This document shows positions 37,435 to 45,801 of a stretch of 64,000 nucleotides of DNA, piece after piece. Under the pieces are notes generated by a model. That model did no database searches. It was not told the DNA's origin and saw only the letters and a list, made by a program, of their open reading frames with translations. The translations under genes and the position numbers were made by a program. The stretch is taken from NCBI GenBank assembly GCA_963707975.1, contig OY970177.1:434001-498000 (forward strand), written 5' to 3'. Position 1 is the first letter of the stretch; every line of letters starts with the position of its first letter. The stretch is from CAVVXX01 sp963707975. Its GTDB lineage: Bacteria > Pseudomonadota > Alphaproteobacteria > Micropepsales > Micropepsaceae.

Positions 37435-37742
37435 TCACAAACGTCGCTCGCCATCAATTCGCAACCTTATATTGGCTGCGTAACCCGATGACGGTCCCAC
37501 CATGTCTCAGCGGCCACAGATGCATGCAGTCAAGTAACATCACCGCACGATTGCTGCGTTAAACCTTATTTTTGTGAATTATAGCCCATTCGAGCGACCC
37601 CAACCAAGGGGTCTAAATGGTGCAAAATGGTTCGCACTCCTGCAAATTTGTCACAGAACAGACAGCCAGGCGACATCAATGGGATGGCGGGAAAAAGCGC
37701 CATCCATAGCCGGAAATTCATCTTCGTCAGGGACGCCTGGAC
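37435..37742. other. Intergenic region between export genes (308 bases)
   Basis: Minus-strand leader of the beta-barrel gene. A TATAAT hexamer (minus strand, 37578-37583) has only a weak -35 (TTGGTT, 19 bases away). Two hairpins are perfect repeats: 37596-37613 (GACCCC/GGGGTC) and 37682-37705 (GGATGGCG/CGCCATCC). Neither has a U tract. No gene seen. Confidence 0.45.
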
Positions 37743-38402
37743 TCAGAAAATTCGCTCGGCAATGCGGATGCTGTCACCGGGCATCACTTTGGTGGTCGCG
37801 TCCGCCGGAACTCGCACTTCGGTCGAGCTTCCGTTGCGGCGGATATAGGCGTCGGTGTCGTTGGCCCGATAGGTATAACCACCCGCGAGCGCGACCGCGT
37901 TGATCACGTTAAGCCCGGTGACATAGGCGTATTGTCCCGGCCTGTTCACTTCGCCAAAAATGTAGAAGGGCCGGTAATTCTCCACTTCAACACTCACGCG
38001 CGGATCCTTGAGATAGCCCGCGCGCAGTTGGTTTGCGATTTCGTCCTGGAACTGGTGGACTGTCAGCCCTGCCGCATGCACTTGCCCGATCAGCGGCAAT
38101 TGGATAAGGCCGGTCCCATCGACCATGAATTCGCCGCTCAAATCCGGCTCGCCGTAAATTGTGATCCGCAGCTTGTCGGAGGCGCCTAGCTGGTAGCTGT
38201 CGTCAGGTGAAGTCGTTCCCGCCTGCGGGGCAGTCATGCCTACAGAGGGAGGCGAGGCCGGGGGCTCGGCCGTTGGCTGTCCGGGGAAAGCTGTTTGCTG
38301 GCTGGAAGATGGCAAGCCGCCGGCAACCGCAACTGCACCGGATGCGAAATATGCCACCCCAACTAATAGGAATACCGCCGCGATGATTTTTAGGCCGGTC
38401 AC
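37743..38402 (-). CDS. Polysaccharide export protein (Wza/OPX family, short form)
   Basis: 219 aa. An N-terminal export segment (IIAAVFLLVGVAYFASGAVAVAGG) has no lipobox Cys that I can see. A Pro/Ser-rich stretch follows, then the Poly_export domain (YQLGASDKLRITIYGEPDLSGEFMVDGTGLIQLPLIGQVHAAGLT) and one SLBB domain (FYIFGEVNRPGQYAYVTGLNVINAVALAGGYTYRA). The single SLBB and the lack of the C-terminal amphipathic helix of E. coli Wza suggest that it is periplasmic and uses the neighbouring beta-barrel as its outer-membrane part. Confidence 0.9.
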   Translation of the reverse strand: MTGLKIIAAVFLLVGVAYFASGAVAVAGGLPSSSQQTAFPGQPTAEPPASPPSVGMTAPQAGTTSPDDSYQLGASDKLRITIYGEPDLSGEFMVDGTGLIQLPLIGQVHAAGLTVHQFQDEIANQLRAGYLKDPRVSVEVENYRPFYIFGEVNRPGQYAYVTGLNVINAVALAGGYTYRANDTDAYIRRNGSSTEVRVPADATTKVMPGDSIRIAERIF

Positions 38403-38833
38403 AGGCGCTCCATTCCGCGCATCTTCACAGTAATATATTTTCTACATTTTTGGCGAAACCGCAAATCCCCATCACGATAAAGATGAACAAGAAGGCGAAT
38501 TCTTTCTATGTCTGGCGGAAGTGAGGATTCCGTAGAGTTTAATGGCGCGTTGCTACGGAGTGGTCATTGTAAGTGCGGGGGGCGAGAGCGGCTGCAATAG
38601 GTTTATATAGGCCGCGAGTACTCGTTCGAGTCATGCCCACTTTTGCACATTCGGAAAACCTTATCGGGTCAATTTCATCCGGCTGTAAGCCAAATCTTGA
38701 CGTGCGCTTTTAGAGTGCCCAGGTACCAGGCGTCTTCGTTACTTTTATTATGCTAATGAGGTTGCTTTGTTGCCATGCCATAATCGAACAGTCAGCGCAA
38801 AGAGGCTTGGGGAAAACCTATAGGTGAGAAGCA
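38403..38833. other. Intergenic region, divergent promoters (431 bases)
   Basis: It separates the minus-strand export gene from the plus-strand SUMF1-fold gene. A TATATT (minus strand, near 38430) could be a -10 for the export gene. No gene, RNA or repeat is convincing. It is more AT-rich than the genes around it. Confidence 0.45.
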
Positions 38834-39790
38834 GTGACAATGATCTCTGAAACACGCTTTATCCGGTTTATTTGCAGTCCCTTTCTGTTTTGTTTGTACA
38901 TCCCGATTGCGATTGCGACCTTTGCGGCGACCTACAGCAACGCGCACGAACTTGAGAGTAGTGAATTTCAGGAGTGCGCCGATTGCTCGGTTATGGTTGG
39001 CATTCCAGCCGGGAAATTCGTCATGGGCAGTCCCCCAAAAGAACCCGGACGCTTCGATTCGGAGGGACCGCAGCACGTTGTATCGGTGCGGGCGTTTGCG
39101 CTCGGTAAATTCGAAGTGACCAGCGGAGAGTTTCTGACTTTCCTGAAAGCGACGGGTTATCAACCGGCACTCTGTGATCCTATTCTGAAGATCGGCTGGC
39201 GTTCGCCTGGGAACGGCCTGGCATATACGCCAATGGGCACTGGCGCAGAACCACCGCGCTTTCCTGCGGCCTGCCTGGATTGGCGCGACGCCAATGCTTA
39301 CATCGCGTGGCTAAATGCCCTTGTGCGGAAGGCTCATCCCGAAATGTCCTATCGTCATGGCGGCCCGTATCGTCTTCCAAGCGAGGCGGAATGGGAATAT
39401 GCCGCGCGCGGCGGTACCAGGACCGCACGCTGGTGGGGAGATGATATCGGCCAAGGGAATGCCAACTGTAACGGCTGTGGCAGCAAATTCGACGATCGTG
39501 TTCCGTCAGAAGTGGACGCCTTCAGGCCCAATCCGTTTGGGCTCTATGGCATGCTAGGCAATGTCTGGCAGTGGACAGCGGATTGCTGGCATCCGAGTTA
39601 TGCAGGCGCGCCGACGAATGGCAGCGCGTGGTTAACCGGCGATTGCAGCAAGCATGTTCTCCGTGGCGGTTCGTGGAACAACACACCGATCTTCATTCGC
39701 TCTGCCACACGGAGCGGAAGCACTGCCGATGGTGGCGAGTTCGATTATTCTAGCATTTCCGGATTCCGTCTCGCGCGCGATCTGCCCTAA
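38834..39790 (+). CDS. Secreted SUMF1/FGE-fold protein, not a typical FGE
   Basis: 318 aa with an N-terminal export signal (FICSPFLFCLYIPIAIATFAA). The FGE-sulfatase fold is clear: VGIPAGKFVMGSPPKEPGRFDSEGPQHVV, LGKFEVTSGEFLTFLK, YRLPSEAEWEYAARGG, NPFGLYGMLGNVWQWTADCW and LRGGSWNNTPIFIRSATRSG. The Cys pair used by true formylglycine-generating enzymes near the GGS motif is missing (SWNN instead of SxLC), so sulfatase activation is unlikely. No sulfatase gene is in the window. A related role in surface-polymer handling is only a guess. Start is GTG 38834 or ATG 38840. Confidence 0.85.
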   Translation: MTMISETRFIRFICSPFLFCLYIPIAIATFAATYSNAHELESSEFQECADCSVMVGIPAGKFVMGSPPKEPGRFDSEGPQHVVSVRAFALGKFEVTSGEFLTFLKATGYQPALCDPILKIGWRSPGNGLAYTPMGTGAEPPRFPAACLDWRDANAYIAWLNALVRKAHPEMSYRHGGPYRLPSEAEWEYAARGGTRTARWWGDDIGQGNANCNGCGSKFDDRVPSEVDAFRPNPFGLYGMLGNVWQWTADCWHPSYAGAPTNGSAWLTGDCSKHVLRGGSWNNTPIFIRSATRSGSTADGGEFDYSSISGFRLARDLP

Positions 39791-39834
39791 ACGCACACCA
39801 ATGATGGAAACGGGCTATCAACCGATCGTTTGCA

Positions 39835-40590
39835 TCAGTGCAGTGCACTACGCGCGCTAAGATTGAATGTAAAACTCATTCGATTCCAGGACATGCCATA
39901 GGGAAATTTTATGGGCGACGACAGCAGCGCCGCGTTGCGGGCGCTGATCGCAATATCGCGATAGAGGGGATCGGTCGCATAGCGTTGTGTATCCAAAATT
40001 TCTGCCTGTAAGATAACGCCCTGACCCGTCAGTTCCACATGCAGCGGAATTATGACGTTGCGCCCACCGAGCTTGCGAAAATCGTATACCCAGTGACGCA
40101 GAATTTGCGAACGGACATAATCCCGTACGCCATAAGCCGCTGGCCCAGAGTCCGCGCCGTTGCTGGTGGCCGTTACATCCGAGGTGGCTTCGTTATCAAT
40201 CTTGAGATTGCTGTCGGGCTGGCGAAGCTGTGCAAGTTTCTTGAGCTTGATATCCAGCTCGTCCTTCGGCTCATGCGTCTTGTTTGGCGCCTCGCCTTCG
40301 GGCCTAGGCGCAGAGAGCGGTCCCTTTGCAGCCTGCTCCTGGGGCACCGCCGCGCGATTGACAGCGGGAGGCGAAGTGGTTTCTTCGCTCAATTGAACGA
40401 CATCTACGGGCACGAAAATCGTAGAATTATCTAATGCGTTGTTGCGCGGAATCAGGAAGAGAACAAGCAGAAGAAGCAATCCGTGCAACAGAAAAGAGCC
40501 GAGAAGACCCGGCCTGTTCTTAATATCCAACCACCAGACGCCGATCTGCGACGCCGCGTACCTGGACACCTGCGAGGCATCTAAAAACAT
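39835..40590 (-). CDS. TonB/TolA-like protein with single membrane anchor
   Basis: 251 aa. A short cytoplasmic N-terminus precedes one membrane helix (GSFLLHGLLLLLVLFLIP). A charged Pro/Lys/Glu linker (about residues 70-135) and a TonB-C-like domain follow (VRSQILRHWVYDFRKLGGRNVIIPLHVELTGQGVILQAEIL). It resembles TonB or TolA energy transducers, though the Pro-rich part is short and no ExbB/ExbD genes are adjacent. It may serve as an orphan TonB or an envelope-spanning link. Confidence 0.75.
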   Translation of the reverse strand: MFLDASQVSRYAASQIGVWWLDIKNRPGLLGSFLLHGLLLLLVLFLIPRNNALDNSTIFVPVDVVQLSEETTSPPAVNRAAVPQEQAAKGPLSAPRPEGEAPNKTHEPKDELDIKLKKLAQLRQPDSNLKIDNEATSDVTATSNGADSGPAAYGVRDYVRSQILRHWVYDFRKLGGRNVIIPLHVELTGQGVILQAEILDTQRYATDPLYRDIAISARNAALLSSPIKFPYGMSWNRMSFTFNLSARSALH

Positions 40591-40707
40591 CGATAAAGAT
40601 TATAACAGATGGGTCTCGAAATTGTCGCGGGAATCAATGTCATGCCTGACCGGAATAACGAGATGTTTTCGGAATTGCGCCGATTTCAGATAGTCTATAA
40701 TTCCGCT

Positions 40708-41253
40708 ATGCGCCAAACGTTGCAACTTCATCCTCATTCCTTCTGCACAGCAGTTACACAGATCGAGGCAGAAGCCACGCGCCCAAACCCCACCAGCTTG
40801 GCGATTAATTATTTCGTGACCGGAAAGATGAATGATCTGGTCCTGCCGGCTCTCGCTACGCCCATTCGGTCTGATGAACTATGGCGGCACACCTGCTTCG
40901 AGGCGTTCGTAAGAACGTCGCATGATGAAGGATACGACGAATTCAACTTTGCACCATCAAGGCAGTGGGCCGCTTATCGGTTTAGCAGTTACCGAAGCGG
41001 GATGAGTGCCGTGATGGAAATCATTACACCGCACATCGAAGTACTGCCAAACGACGCCTGTTTTGAATTGCAAGTTTCGCTAGAGTTAGATCGGTTGCTG
41101 GGTTTATCAAAAGACGCGATTTGGCGGCTTGGCCTTTCGGCGGTAATCGAAGAAACGAACGGCCGTAAATCGTACTGGGCATTGGCGCATCCGCCGGGCA
41201 AGGCGGATTTTCATCATTCCGTTTGCTTTGCGTGTGAACTTCCAGCAGCGTAA
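40708..41253 (+). CDS. DOMON-like domain protein
   Basis: About 181 aa from ATG 40708 (MRQTLQLHPHSF). Upstream in-frame starts exist but fall in the divergent promoter region. The sequence is a beta-sandwich-like string: NYFVTGKMNDLVLP, RSDELWRHTCFEAFVR, YDEFNFAPSRQWAAYRFSSYR and WRLGLSAVIEETNGRKSYWALAHPPGKADFHH. Such DOMON-like proteins are common in Sphingomonadales beside DUF1343 genes, as here (5-base gap). Function unknown; no signal peptide. Confidence 0.8.
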   Translation: MRQTLQLHPHSFCTAVTQIEAEATRPNPTSLAINYFVTGKMNDLVLPALATPIRSDELWRHTCFEAFVRTSHDEGYDEFNFAPSRQWAAYRFSSYRSGMSAVMEIITPHIEVLPNDACFELQVSLELDRLLGLSKDAIWRLGLSAVIEETNGRKSYWALAHPPGKADFHHSVCFACELPAA

Positions 41254-41258
41254 CCACT

Positions 41259-42461
41259 ATGGAATTTGGCATTGATCGACTTCTCGCGGAACCCGCTTTG
41301 CGCGCGCCACTTAAGGGCAAGCGCATTGCCCTAGTCGCTCACCCCGCATCGGTCAGGCAAAACCTGGATCATTCGCTTGATGTGTTAGCCGCGTGCAGCG
41401 ACGTAAAACTCGTTGCCGCCTTTGGCCCACAACATGGGTTACGCGGTGATAAGCAGGACAACATGATCGAGTCGCCTGACTTCAAGGATCCCGTTCTCGG
41501 CATTCCGGTATTCAGCTTGTATGGAAAAGTGAGAAGGCCGACGGATACCATGATGGACACGTTCGACATCGTTCTTGTCGATCTGCAAGATCTGGGCTGC
41601 CGCATTTACACGTTTGTGACCACGCTGCTTTACCTTTTGGAAGCAGCATCGAAATGCCATAAATCCGTTTGGGTGTTGGATCGCCCGAATCCGGTCGGCC
41701 GACCCGTAGAAGGATTGCGTCTGCGAAGCGGCTGGGAGAGTTTTGTCGGTGCCGGACCTCTACCTATGCGTCATGGCCTCACACTGGGCGAGCTAGGATT
41801 ATGGTTCATCGCAACGTACAAACTCGAAGTCGAGTACCGTCTCATCGAGATGCGGGGTTGGCAACCTGATGCCGGGCCCGGATTCGGCTGGCCGCTGGGC
41901 GAGCGCGCGTGGATCAATCCCAGCCCTAACGCGGCGAATTTGTGGATGGCGCGTGCCTATCCGGGCACAGTAATGGCCGAAGGCGCGACACTTTCGGAAG
42001 GACGCGGCACCACACGACCGTTAGAATTATTCGGTGCACCCGACATTGATGCAAGAAGAGTAATTGCAGAAATGCGCGCACTCGCGCCGCAATGGCTGAA
42101 AGGCTGCCGCCTGCGCGATTGTTGGTTTGAGCCCACTTTTCACAAGCACATAGGCAAACTTTGCAACGGCGTTCAGATTCATACGGAAGATTCCACCTAC
42201 GATCATGGGGCATTTAAGCCTTGGCGGCTTCAGGCGCTCGCTTTCAAAGCAATTCGACGCTTGTATCCGGCCTATCCGCTCTGGTGTGATTTTCCTTATG
42301 AATACGAACACGGAAAGCTCGCCATCGACATCATAAACGGTGGACCGCTGCTCCGGGAATGGGTGGACGACCCAGCTACGACGCCGCAAGCTCTTGATGA
42401 ATTGGCCACTGTTGATGAGAATGCCTGGCTGAGTGAGCGCCAATCGTACCTACGTTACTGA
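41259..42461 (+). CDS. NamZ-type exo-beta-N-acetylmuramidase (DUF1343, GH171)
   Basis: 400 aa, full length for DUF1343. Conserved blocks include GKRIALVAHPASV, VKLVAAFGPQHGLRGDKQDN, IPVFSLYGKVRRPT, DIVLVDLQDLGCRIYTFVTTLLYLL, VLDRPNPVGRPVEG, ERAWINPSPNAANL and EGATLSEGRGTTRPLELFGAP. Bacillus NamZ releases terminal MurNAc from peptidoglycan fragments. Here there is no signal peptide, which points to cytoplasmic cell-wall recycling, or to export by an unseen route. It follows the DOMON-like gene by 5 bases. Confidence 0.88.
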   Translation: MEFGIDRLLAEPALRAPLKGKRIALVAHPASVRQNLDHSLDVLAACSDVKLVAAFGPQHGLRGDKQDNMIESPDFKDPVLGIPVFSLYGKVRRPTDTMMDTFDIVLVDLQDLGCRIYTFVTTLLYLLEAASKCHKSVWVLDRPNPVGRPVEGLRLRSGWESFVGAGPLPMRHGLTLGELGLWFIATYKLEVEYRLIEMRGWQPDAGPGFGWPLGERAWINPSPNAANLWMARAYPGTVMAEGATLSEGRGTTRPLELFGAPDIDARRVIAEMRALAPQWLKGCRLRDCWFEPTFHKHIGKLCNGVQIHTEDSTYDHGAFKPWRLQALAFKAIRRLYPAYPLWCDFPYEYEHGKLAIDIINGGPLLREWVDDPATTPQALDELATVDENAWLSERQSYLRY

Positions 42462-42718
42462 AGCATATTCAAAGTTTGAAAAGGATTTGGGCCTTATGGG
42501 GGCCTTGTTTGAGTGACCTTGCTGGTTTTTTTAATGCACCATGAAAATTGGGACGCTGGCGCCAAATCGGCGGGACCGGGACGCACACAAATTGCCCACA
42601 CATGCACAGCAAAAGGCACAGCAGAGGCGAAGGCGGCTGCCTATGCCGTACCGTCGCAGCTGCCACCTGTCACAGCAACAATGGTCTTGACGTAGGACAT
42701 GGCCTGCTCCGTCGATTG

Positions 42719-43402
42719 TCAGATCTCGTTTTCGGTGAGCGCTCGCAGCGCCTCGCAGTTGTTGAGTACGACCTGATGCGTGTTTGGCGTCGTGATCAGC
42801 CTGCTCCGCTTAAGATCGCTGAGCGCGCGGCAAACGGTCTCGATGGTGAGCCCAAGATAATCCGCGATGTCCTGGCGGCCCATCGGAAGTTCGATGATTT
42901 CGCCATCGCTCGCTTTCACGCGCGCAGCGAGCAAAAGCAAAAACGATGCAATGCGCTCCTTGGCGCTCTGGCGGCCCAACATCACCAGGTGATTTTGCGT
43001 CGCCGACAAGTCGTCATAGACGCGCGACAGTAATTCCTTGCGGATCTCGGGCGTTTGCTCACACAGGCGTTCGACGCGGCGGCGTGAAATCGAGGCAACA
43101 ACCGTTTCAGTAACTGCTTCCGCGGTGAAAAGGTGCTCGTCAAATCCACCCAATGCAAAATAATCGCCGGGAAGAAAAAACTCCGCTATCTGGCGCCGCC
43201 CATCGGGCAGCATCTTGCAAAGGCGTACAGCGCCGCTGACCACGCGATAGGAATTTTCCGCGCTATCGCCTTCGTTGAAGATGGTTTCATTGCGCGCATA
43301 AGGCGCAGCAATCCCGATTTGCCGCAGGGCACCCAGGCTTTCGAATGCGACGCCATTGGACGGTGAATGGCGCGAATAAGCGAGTACTGTTGCGGTTTGC
43401 AT
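42719..43402 (-). CDS. fixK: FixK-type Crp/Fnr transcriptional regulator
   Basis: 227 aa from ATG 43402, with AAGGGAG as ribosome-binding site; a longer reading to 43483 is unlikely. The cyclic-nucleotide-binding fold (YARNETIFNEGDSAENSYRVVSGAVRL, FFLPGDYFALGG) leads to a winged helix (MGRQDIADYLGLTIETVCRALSDLKRSRLI). The N-terminal Cys cluster that holds the FNR iron-sulfur centre is absent, so oxygen is sensed indirectly through FixLJ. The Cys in ETVCRAL stands where Bradyrhizobium FixK2, as I recall, has a redox-reactive Cys. It probably binds the TTGAT-N4-ATCAA sites listed here. Confidence 0.9.
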   Translation of the reverse strand: MQTATVLAYSRHSPSNGVAFESLGALRQIGIAAPYARNETIFNEGDSAENSYRVVSGAVRLCKMLPDGRRQIAEFFLPGDYFALGGFDEHLFTAEAVTETVVASISRRRVERLCEQTPEIRKELLSRVYDDLSATQNHLVMLGRQSAKERIASFLLLLAARVKASDGEIIELPMGRQDIADYLGLTIETVCRALSDLKRSRLITTPNTHQVVLNNCEALRALTENEI

Positions 43403-43478
43403 GATGCGCTCCCTTTGCGATTGCATCTCTTGACGCGATGAGAATGGCTGCGGACGGAGCGCAGTTAAATTCAGGAGT

Positions 43479-43501
43479 TTCACGTAGTGGATATTACTTA
43501 G
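43479..43501 (-). promoter_or_regulatory. Possible FixJ-binding half sites before fixK
   Basis: On the minus strand CTAAGTAA and, on the plus strand, TCACGTAG each match GTAMGTAG (the FixJ consensus as I remember it) at 6 of 8 positions. They sit about 80 bases before the fixK start. The match is loose and the consensus is from memory. Confidence 0.22.
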
Positions 43502-43522
43502 GGCGATTTCGCAGGCTGCGTA

Positions 43523-43909
43523 TTAACTGGCGCGAACAGTATTCAAGGCATGATCAATCGCGGCTTTTAACTCGACATCATCTACCGGCTTGAGCAGTAG
43601 CTCCATGACGCCTGCCTCTTTGAGGCGTCTGCCCAGCCCAGCATCGTAGCGTCCGGTAATACAGATAACCGGAATGGCGGCGCCGCGCGTGCGCAATTCA
43701 TCGAGCAATTCCAGGCCGCTCAGTCCTGGCATGTGAATATCGAGCAAAAGACAACCCGAAACGGGCCTAGGATTGGCATCAAGAAACGCGCGCGCGGTTG
43801 CATAGGCGCACGCCGTCAGACCATGGGATTCCAGGAGCAGCTGAAGGGAATCGCGCACGGCCTCGTCGTCATCAATGACAAAAACGGTGTGATCGACTGT
43901 CTCGCTCAC
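43523..43909 (-). CDS. Single-domain response regulator between fixJ and fixK
   Basis: 128-aa receiver with no output domain, starting at GTG 43909. Phosphorylation site Asp57 (CLLLDIHMPGLSG), acidic pocket in VIDDDEAVRDS, switch Thr in VICITGRYD and Lys in LLLKPVDD are all present. In Bradyrhizobium a lone receiver (bll2758) occupies the same place between fixJ and fixK2. It may drain phosphate from FixL or modulate FixJ. Because fixJ looks broken here, this may be the only intact receiver beside FixL. Confidence 0.9.
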   Translation of the reverse strand: MSETVDHTVFVIDDDEAVRDSLQLLLESHGLTACAYATARAFLDANPRPVSGCLLLDIHMPGLSGLELLDELRTRGAAIPVICITGRYDAGLGRRLKEAGVMELLLKPVDDVELKAAIDHALNTVRAS

Positions 43910-43978
43910 AAAAATCTACCTTCCATCACCCGACGGAAGATAGGTGCCGCTCTCCTGTTATTATATACGTAATTCTGC

Positions 43979-44600
43979 TTATGCCGTGTGCGGCACGATG
44001 CCGGCGGCGATGGCGAGCCGAACAAGTTCCGACAGGCTGCGCGCCTGCATCTTGTCCATGAGATGGGCGCGGTGAATCTCGATGGTGCGGGGCGAGATAT
44101 TTAACTCGTGGCCGATGCCCTTGTTCTGCTTTCCAGCGAGGAGCAGTTCGAGCACCTGCCGTTCCCGCGGCGTCAACCCGTTAACGCGTTCTTTGGCCGC
44201 TTGTGCGAGCGCCGTGTCCCGGTGCTGGCTTTGCCCTTCAGCCAATGCACGCCGCACGCTGGCGAGCATAATTTCGTCGTCAAAGGGCTTCTCGATGAAG
44301 TCGAGGGCGCCCGCCTTCATGGCGCGCACGGCGAGCGGCACATCACCATGGCCGGTGATGATGATGACAGCCAGGTTCGCACCGCGCTTGATGAGTTCCT
44401 GTTGCAGTTCCAGCCCATCCATGCCGGGCATGCGGATGTCGGCGATCAGACATCCGGCGCGGGTGGGCCCTGTGCTGGAAAGGAATTTTTTAGGACCATC
44501 GAAGCCTTCGGCGTGAAACCCTGATGCCTCCAACAGTGCGCAGAGTGAGTTCGCGCACATCGGCGTCATCGTCCACGACAAATACGTTAGCGTCGTCCAT
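43979..44600 (-). pseudogene. fixJ: FixJ-family response regulator, split by a one-base frameshift
   Basis: From ATG 44600, which shares its A with the fixL stop (TGATG), the frame reads MDDANVFVVDDDADVR and then fails. The rest of a normal FixJ continues in the next frame: NSLCALLEASGFHAEGF, phosphoacceptor Asp in LIADIRMPGMDG, IIITGHGDVPLAVRAMKAGALDFIEKPF, then the LuxR-type helix-turn-helix LTPRERQVLELLLAGKQNKGIGHELNISPRTIEIHRAHLM. Removing one base in 44552-44554 restores the match exactly. It is either a sequencing error or a true inactivation. If real, it cuts the acidic pocket from the phosphorylated Asp. Confidence 0.85.
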
Positions 44601-45730
44601 CACTCGCCTTCTCCCGCGTCAAGCGATATTGGCAGTCGGAAACGAAAAGCTGTTCCGCCACCTTCGTTGGGCTCGGCCCAAATGCGCCCTCCATGTGCTT
44701 CGATGATGGATTGGCAGATACTGAGGCCTATGCCCATGCCTTTGTCCTTAGTGGTGACAAAGGGCTGGAACAGCCGGCTGGTCACTTCGGGCGCTAGACC
44801 GGGTCCAGTATCGATGACTGCGACCTCGACAAAATTCCCTCCTGCTTGCGCACTGCTTACCATAAGCGCGCGCCGTTCCGTGGCCTGCATAGCTTCTACC
44901 GCATTGCGGATAAGATTGATCATCACCTGCTGCAACTGCACCTTGTCGATCAAAATTGATTCTAAGGCAGGATCAAGCGCAAGCTGCACCTGCACATTTG
45001 TGTCGGCTGCGCCCATAAAGCCAAGACTGACTGCTTCCTCCAACAATTTGTTGAGGCTCTCCTGCGAGCGGCCGGTTTCTCGTTTCTCTATAAAATCGCG
45101 CAGGTGGCGGATGATCTGACCTGCTCGTATGGTCTGGGCAGAAGCCTTGTCGATGAGTTCCACTGCTTTCGCTACCATCGGCCCACCCTCCGCCTCGATC
45201 GTCCTGCGCGCCGCTTTGACATAATTCATGATAGCCGTAAGGGGTTGATTCAATTCATGCGCCAGAGCGGACGCCATCTGGCCCATCGCATTTAAGCGCG
45301 AGACATGCAGCAATTCGGATTGAAGTTCACCGAGCCGTGTTTCTGCTCGTTTTCGATCGGTAAGGTCGTGAATGATTCCGACGAAGATCGTCTTCCCATC
45401 AAGCTTGCCTTCGCCGACAGAAAGGTACATGGGAAAAGTGGTGCCGTTTTTGCGCTGGCCGGTGACCTCGCGGCCAATGCCAATGATGCGTTTCTCGCCC
45501 GTTGCGCGATAGTGAGCGAGATAGCCGTCGTGTTCGGAGCGATAAGGCTGCGGCATCAGCATATTAACGTTTTGATGGACGACATCGTCCTGCATATAGC
45601 CGAACAACCGCTCGCAGGCCGCGTTGAATATGCGAATCCGACCTTCTTTGTCGATAACAATAATACCATCGACGGCGGTTGAAATCAGGGTAAGAAATAA
45701 AGCGTCGTACCGAACGGTATTTTCAGGCAT
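44600..45730 (-). CDS. fixL: Oxygen-sensing histidine kinase FixL (soluble, single PAS)
   Basis: 376 aa with one PAS domain (about residues 8-128), then HisKA and HATPase. His67 in PYRSEHDGY aligns with the heme-ligand His200 of Bradyrhizobium FixL, and Arg87 in IIGIGREVTG with its Arg220; PAS segments GEKRIIGIG and RKNGTTFPMYLSVGE are also FixL-like. The phosphorylated His is His158 (SALAHELNQPLTAI). ATP-lid motifs are VMINLIRNAVEAM, DTGPGLAPEV and GMGIGLSICQSIIEAHGG. No membrane helices, and the extra N-terminal PAS of BjFixL is absent. Oxygen bound to heme should switch the kinase off. Its stop overlaps the fixJ start. Confidence 0.92.
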   Translation of the reverse strand: MPENTVRYDALFLTLISTAVDGIIVIDKEGRIRIFNAACERLFGYMQDDVVHQNVNMLMPQPYRSEHDGYLAHYRATGEKRIIGIGREVTGQRKNGTTFPMYLSVGEGKLDGKTIFVGIIHDLTDRKRAETRLGELQSELLHVSRLNAMGQMASALAHELNQPLTAIMNYVKAARRTIEAEGGPMVAKAVELIDKASAQTIRAGQIIRHLRDFIEKRETGRSQESLNKLLEEAVSLGFMGAADTNVQVQLALDPALESILIDKVQLQQVMINLIRNAVEAMQATERRALMVSSAQAGGNFVEVAVIDTGPGLAPEVTSRLFQPFVTTKDKGMGIGLSICQSIIEAHGGRIWAEPNEGGGTAFRFRLPISLDAGEGE

Positions 45731-45801
45731 AGCTGGCCCATCAACTGCCTTGCCGGAAAATATTACTAGTTTAACTGGTCCATTGCCACGGTACCGAGGA
45801 T

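Noticed and set aside
37682..37705. Hairpin after the Wza-like gene as an intrinsic terminator
   Set aside because: An 8-base stem is present, but the T residues lie in the loop, not after the stem.
38834..39790. Formylglycine-generating enzyme call
   Set aside because: The fold matches but the needed Cys residues and any sulfatase partner are missing.
42513..42695. Possible 60-residue protein between the NamZ and fixK genes
   Set aside because: No ribosome-binding site and no family resemblance; this gap of about 250 bases seems non-coding.
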